Shown piece by piece: positions 6,619 through 9,216 of a stretch of 9,216 nt of DNA. Both the position numbers and the translations under genes were made by a program. The stretch is from positions 1 through 9,216 of the forward strand of contig JAJYBA010000058.1 in assembly GCA_021779235.1 (NCBI GenBank). The letters are read 5' to 3'. This DNA comes from Bacillota bacterium (GTDB lineage: Bacteria > Bacillota > Clostridia > Clostridiales > Clostridiaceae). How positions within the stretch are numbered: position 1 is the stretch's first letter; every line of letters starts with the position of its first letter. The notes beneath the pieces are model-generated. The model was given only the letters and a program-made list of their open reading frames with translations. It ran no database searches and was not told the origin of the DNA.

Positions 6619-7350
6619 ATTTTTTACCTCCCTTATTACAGTCCCCTTAATATCACTATTACTTAAGCCTACATATATAGGTATGCCATATTTTTGAGCA
6701 AGTTCTATTGACCTTGAATGCATTACTTGAGCCCCCAAACTTGCTAGCTCTAACATCTCTTCATATTCTATTTCCTCTAATTTCTTAGCCTCACTATATG
6801 CTCTAGGGTCTACACTATATATTCCAGCTACATCCGTATATATTTCACAGCTACCTTTAAGTTTCACTGCCAAAGCTACAGCCGTAGTATCAGAACCGCC
6901 TCTGCCTAAGGTTGTAATGTCGCCCTCTCCATTTATTCCTTGGAAGCCAGCAACTATTACAATTTTACCTTCTTTTAAGCTTTTTTTAATTTTCTTATCA
7001 TGTATGTCCTCAATTAATGCTTTACCATATTGCCCACTAGTTTGAATGCCAATTTGGTGTGCAGTATAGCTTATGGCATCATATCCTAAAGCCTTAATTG
7101 CCATAGCTAAAAGTGCACTAGAAATTATTTCTCCTGTGGATAATAGCGCATCTAACTCCCTCTTATCTGGCTCTTCCGTTATACCTTTTGATAAAGATAT
7201 TAAATCATCTGTAGTGTCTCCCATAGCAGATACTACTATAACTAAATCTGTATTTTCCTTTTTTCTATTTACTATATTTTGCGCAATGCCTTTAATTTTC
7301 TCTGTAGTACCTACAGAAGAACCTCCATATTTTTGAACAACTACTGCCAT
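6151..7350 (-). CDS. lysC: Aspartate kinase (aspartokinase), lysine-branch type
   Basis: A 399-residue cytosolic enzyme that phosphorylates L-aspartate with ATP, the first step toward lysine, threonine, methionine and diaminopimelate. The N-terminal kinase domain shows KYGGSSVG (7-14), STGE (71-74), GFQG (135-138), TLGRGGSDTTA (147-157) and YTDVAGIYSVDPR (171-183). Two C-terminal ACT domains follow at about 260-330 and 338-399, including KMITTSEIRITCAI, and would bind the inhibitory amino acid. I chose the ATG at 7350 because AGGGGTGG precedes it by seven bases. A start at 7377 would add nine residues but has no ribosome site. Operon placement with lysA and the lysine riboswitch support a lysine-responsive isozyme. 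Feedback type cannot be proved from sequence. A second, internal start is listed separately. Confidence 0.96.
   Translation of the reverse strand: MAVVVQKYGGSSVGTTEKIKGIAQNIVNRKKENTDLVIVVSAMGDTTDDLISLSKGITEEPDKRELDALLSTGEIISSALLAMAIKALGYDAISYTAHQIGIQTSGQYGKALIEDIHDKKIKKSLKEGKIVIVAGFQGINGEGDITTLGRGGSDTTAVALAVKLKGSCEIYTDVAGIYSVDPRAYSEAKKLEEIEYEEMLELASLGAQVMHSRSIELAQKYGIPIYVGLSNSDIKGTVIREVKNMNMESKPVTGIATSDEDVAVTLQRIPKDVNILSTIFETIGSKRINIDMISQTSPIDGKVNVSFTIPKESLKDGLEIISGLIVDNKVIVDEDITKFSMVGLGMKTTSGVAARMFRIFSENNIEIKMITTSEIRITCAIKTEDKLKAIQVIAKEFNL
6619..6633 (-). promoter_or_regulatory. Internal ribosome binding site within lysC
   Basis: AAGGGAGGT (minus strand, 6626-6633 plus the next base) lies inside codons for Ile-Arg-Glu-Val, with spacer AAAAAAT to the in-frame ATG at 6618. 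It sits between the kinase domain and the first ACT domain, where an independent regulatory subunit would begin. Confidence 0.7.
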
Positions 7351-7461
7351 AACTAAACCACCCCTATTAATTATCATCTTTGATGATATTTATAATTTTA
7401 TATTCCTAAATAAAATGCTAATATTTTTAGAATTACCTATAAAAATATCAGTATCCACTTT

Positions 7462-7500
7462 CAAAAAAAATAAATGCAGCAAAGGAACACCTTTGCTGCA
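7462..7500 (-). terminator. Riboswitch-controlled terminator of the lysC leader
   Basis: A perfect 11-bp stem (7475-7485/7490-7500, TGCAGCAAAGG on the plus strand) has a four-base loop and, on the minus strand, a following T-rich run with eight consecutive T. It lies 31 bases downstream of the lysine aptamer and 112 bases before the lysC start, as expected for lysine-dependent attenuation. I could not identify the competing antiterminator pairing with confidence. Between it and the gene lies a small perfect hairpin (7372-7388), just upstream of the ribosome site. Confidence 0.88.
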
Positions 7501-7531
7501 TAAAAATACGTACTTTTATACAAACTTCGTG

Positions 7532-7703
7532 TACCTTGTAGCTCTCCACTGAAAAATCAGTGACAGCTTTACACATATTATGTGTAAACCCAGAAAACAA
7601 TTTTGCCAAATATATTTTCTTCGGCTATAGCTCCTTTCCTTATTCTTCACGGCCTGCCGGCTCCGAACAAGTACTCTTAGATACAGCACCTCTACCCTAG
7701 GTA
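7532..7703 (-). promoter_or_regulatory. Lysine riboswitch (L box)
   Basis: On the minus strand the conserved L-box landmarks appear in order: GTAGAGGTGC, AAGAGTA, GGAAAGGAGC, GCCGAAG, TTGGCA, CTGGG, GCTGTCAC and GTGGAGAGCTAC. Closing helix P1 forms from TACCT plus GTAG (5' side, 7703-7692) with CTAC plus AGGTA (3' side, 7541-7532). Clear internal hairpins are TTTACACATA/TATGTGTAAA and CACTGA/TCAGTG. Lysine binding should favour the downstream terminator and so reduce lysC-lysA transcription. Confidence 0.95.
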
Positions 7704-7726
7704 GTTTATTTTTTAAATTAGTTCTT

Positions 7727-7755
7727 AGTTTATCACAGGATATTTATAAATACAA
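7727..7755 (-). promoter_or_regulatory. Probable promoter of the lysC-lysA operon
   Basis: On the minus strand, TTGTAT (7750-7755) is followed after 17 bases by TAAACT (7727-7732), with an extended -10 TG one base upstream. The start site would be near 7720, about 17 bases before the riboswitch P1 helix. Confidence 0.6.
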
Positions 7756-7919
7756 GCATTAATTATGTTATTGCTAATAACAAAATTACACATTTTAGCT
7801 AATACTAATTCGTGCTGTAGATAAATCCAAGATTCTAAACAGAAATTTGAAATTAAGTATAACCATTTTTACCACCTTTGAATATGATATATTGATATGA
7901 TTATATGGAGTGTGATATT

Positions 7920-8234
7920 ATGCAAGGTACTATTAAAAACATTTTTCCTGGTGGCAATACCTCAAGAGGATTTTATTCTTTCTATAGGTATATACTAGGA
8001 CAGGATGAAGCAAGAAGAATAATATGCATAAAAGGAGGACCTGGAACAGGTAAATCCTCCTTAATGAAAAAAATTGGTAAATACTTCAATGAAAAAGGCT
8101 ACGACATAGAATACCATCATTGCTCTTCTGACAATAATTCACTAGACGGAGTAGTTATTAAAAAGCTTAATGTAGCAATACTTGATGGAACAGCACCACA
8201 TGTTGGGATATCATTTTCTCACATTGCTAGTTAA
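7920..8234 (+). pseudogene. P-loop ATPase gene, 5' part only, interrupted by a mobile element
   Basis: The frame gives 104 residues. About the first 95 look like the start of a conserved Firmicute P-loop ATPase of unknown function, which I recall as the PRK06851 group, normally about 360 residues. Visible features are FPGGNTSRGFYSFY (9-22), Walker A GGPGTGKSS (39-47, Lys45) and YHHCSSDNNSLDGVVI (65-80), then LDGTAPH. After Val95 the sequence becomes GISFSHIAS and stops; homologues, as I remember them, continue with a V-D-P motif. The ATG at 7920 has GGAGTG seven bases upstream, which is better than the ATG at 7905. A serine recombinase gene faces it 29 bases beyond the stop. Most likely an integrative element split the gene, with the 3' part lying outside the window. 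Family naming is from memory. Confidence 0.75.
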
Positions 8235-8263
8235 TTAATCATTTATTTTTGATATGATTTTTA
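8199..8263. other. Probable attachment-site junction (attL or attR)
   Basis: The ATPase reading frame stops resembling its family at about 8201-8206, and the recombinase gene ends at 8264, so the crossover must lie between them, probably near 8202. The element side contains two near-identical 11-base words, GATATCATTTT (8207-8217) and GATATGATTTT (8251-8261). The exact core needs the other end of the element. Confidence 0.5.
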
Positions 8264-9216
8264 TTATAAATTCCAATGAATATTTATTTTTCTCTCTTCT
8301 TTATTCTTTGTTTTTTCCCCTACTTCAATATAATCAATAAGTTCAGCAATCATACTGTGTTTAAGTTCATTAAAATTTTCATACTTCTTTAATGTACTGA
8401 GGAACTTACCCTTATCTCTTTTATTATTTCCCAAGTCATCTATTTTACGATTAAGTTCACCTCTTATATTAATTAGCTTTTCTTTTTCAGACAGAAATGT
8501 ATTGTTCAAATCATTAAACTGAGACTGGGATATTACCCCTTTTATTTTATCTAAATAGAGATTTTTAAGGACATCAGAACAAATTTCTAAATCACTGTTT
8601 ATCTTTTTTAGATCCTTCTGAAGAATACTAGTTTTTCTATTCTGTTCAGATGACTTATAATTATTATCCACATAATCCACAAAAGACTTAGATATTTGCT
8701 CCTTAATCTTTGTCTCAACTATCTTTTCTAATTCCTCAAGTTTAATTGAATGACTAGTACATAATTTTTTCTTAGGAGCTACGCTATAAAGCTTACACTT
8801 TAGATAATTGTATTGGGAACCATTACTCATTTTATTCATAGAACCCTTACAGTCCATACACTTGACTTTTCCGGCAAGCATATGAACTTTACCAACACCA
8901 GTGCTTTTAGTTCTACTGCTCATTTTTCGTTGAACAAGATGGAATATGTCTTTATTTATTATAGGTTCATGTACGGCCTCTACAATTATCCATTCACTTT
9001 TATCCAACTCTTTAATCTTCTTTGATTTATAGTTAACTTTATTTCTCTTATGCTGAACCATATTGCCAATATAAATTTCATTCTTTAAAATTCTCTTAAT
9101 TGTAGTCTTATTCCACAATCCATAGTCATCATTTGAGGATGGATTACAATACTTCATTCCTTTGTGCTGCTTATATCTTGTTGGATTTAAAACTCCTTTA
9201 TCATTTAAAGTATTAG
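8205..9216. mobile_element. Left end of an integrative element with a serine recombinase
   Basis: This covers the stretch from the inferred junction in the ATPase gene to the window edge. The only visible cargo is the recombinase gene, placed at the boundary and reading outward, toward the junction, as is common for phages and skin-like or conjugative elements using large serine recombinases. Size, other genes and the far end are outside the window, so phage and transposon cannot be told apart. Confidence 0.65.
8264..9216 (-). CDS. Large serine recombinase, C-terminal part (5' end outside window)
   Basis: The open frame continues without a stop to the window edge, so about 316 C-terminal residues are visible. 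The ATG at 9157 is an internal methionine. The visible part begins in the Recombinase DNA-binding domain (LNDKGVLNPTRYKQHKG, then LWNKTTIKRILKNEIYIGNMVQ). A zinc ribbon follows with four cysteines (119, 122, 140 and 152 of the visible part). Next is a long charged, probably coiled-coil segment (about 185-265), and a tail ELIDYIEVGEK...KINIHW typical of clostridial and bacillar members. The N-terminal catalytic serine domain is not in the window. Such enzymes integrate and excise phages, ICEs and skin-type elements at short attachment sites. Its position next to a broken ATPase gene suggests it made the insertion. Confidence 0.92.
   Translation of the reverse strand, partial: NTLNDKGVLNPTRYKQHKGMKYCNPSSNDDYGLWNKTTIKRILKNEIYIGNMVQHKRNKVNYKSKKIKELDKSEWIIVEAVHEPIINKDIFHLVQRKMSSRTKSTGVGKVHMLAGKVKCMDCKGSMNKMSNGSQYNYLKCKLYSVAPKKKLCTSHSIKLEELEKIVETKIKEQISKSFVDYVDNNYKSSEQNRKTSILQKDLKKINSDLEICSDVLKNLYLDKIKGVISQSQFNDLNNTFLSEKEKLINIRGELNRKIDDLGNNKRDKGKFLSTLKKYENFNELKHSMIAELIDYIEVGEKTKNKEERKINIHWNL

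Noticed and set aside
6151..7377. Longer aspartokinase beginning at 7377
   Set aside because: No ribosome site precedes it, and the family begins at MAVVVQKYGG, which has AGGGGTGG at seven bases.
7878..7906. Sporulation-type promoter (TGAATA) before the ATPase gene
   Set aside because: A sigma-G-like -35 word is present but no CATACTA-like -10 lies at the right spacing, so the assignment is not supported.
7905..8234. ATPase start at 7905
   Set aside because: The ATG at 7905 overlaps the GGAGTG that serves the ATG at 7920, and the family begins near MQGTIKN.
8264..9157. A complete 297-residue protein starting at the ATG at 9157
   Set aside because: The frame stays open to the window edge and the upstream codons read as normal recombinase sequence (LNPTRYKQHKG), so the true start lies outside the window.
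1..9216. CRISPR array, tRNA or rRNA genes
   Set aside because: No regularly spaced direct repeats, cloverleaf-like sequences or ribosomal RNA signatures were seen. The repeats present are inverted, not arrayed.

Overview
The window looks like chromosomal DNA of a low-GC, endospore-forming Firmicute, most likely Clostridium in the broad sense. The evidence is very AT-rich intergenic DNA, strong GGAGG-type ribosome binding sites, an L-box (lysine) riboswitch, a MepR/MepA-like drug efflux pair and an M18 aminopeptidase of clostridial type. The species cannot be named from the sequence alone.

Layout. Positions 1-496 hold no gene, but carry a nested palindromic element (97-330), a second inverted repeat (349-437) and the terminator of the gene that follows. 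An M18 aminopeptidase gene (497-1798) lies on the minus strand. A divergent control region separates it from a plus-strand pair: a MarR-family regulator (2038-2481) and a MATE efflux pump (2597-3961). The same 12-bp palindrome lies in front of both genes of the pair, which suggests that the regulator represses itself and the pump. An 862-bp gene-free stretch follows. It ends in a 223-bp inverted-repeat element (4590-4812) with a strikingly GC-rich core, only 11 bases from the lysA stop codon.

The minus-strand lysC-lysA operon (aspartokinase, then diaminopimelate decarboxylase; 7350 down to 4824) encodes the first and last enzymes of lysine synthesis. It is preceded by a promoter, a lysine riboswitch (7532-7703) and an intrinsic terminator (7462-7500), so lysine should shut it down by premature termination. 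Inside lysC there is a well-formed ribosome binding site and an in-frame ATG. These would produce a separate 155-residue ACT-domain subunit, as is known for Bacillus subtilis aspartokinase II.

The right end is a mobile-element boundary. A conserved P-loop ATPase gene (from 7920) runs normally for about 95 codons, then changes into unrelated sequence and stops. Directly behind it, on the opposite strand, is the C-terminal part of a large serine recombinase that runs off the window edge. The simplest reading is that an integrative element has inserted into the ATPase gene, with one attachment-site junction near 8200. Whether the element can excise and restore the gene, as skin-type elements do during sporulation, cannot be decided from this window.
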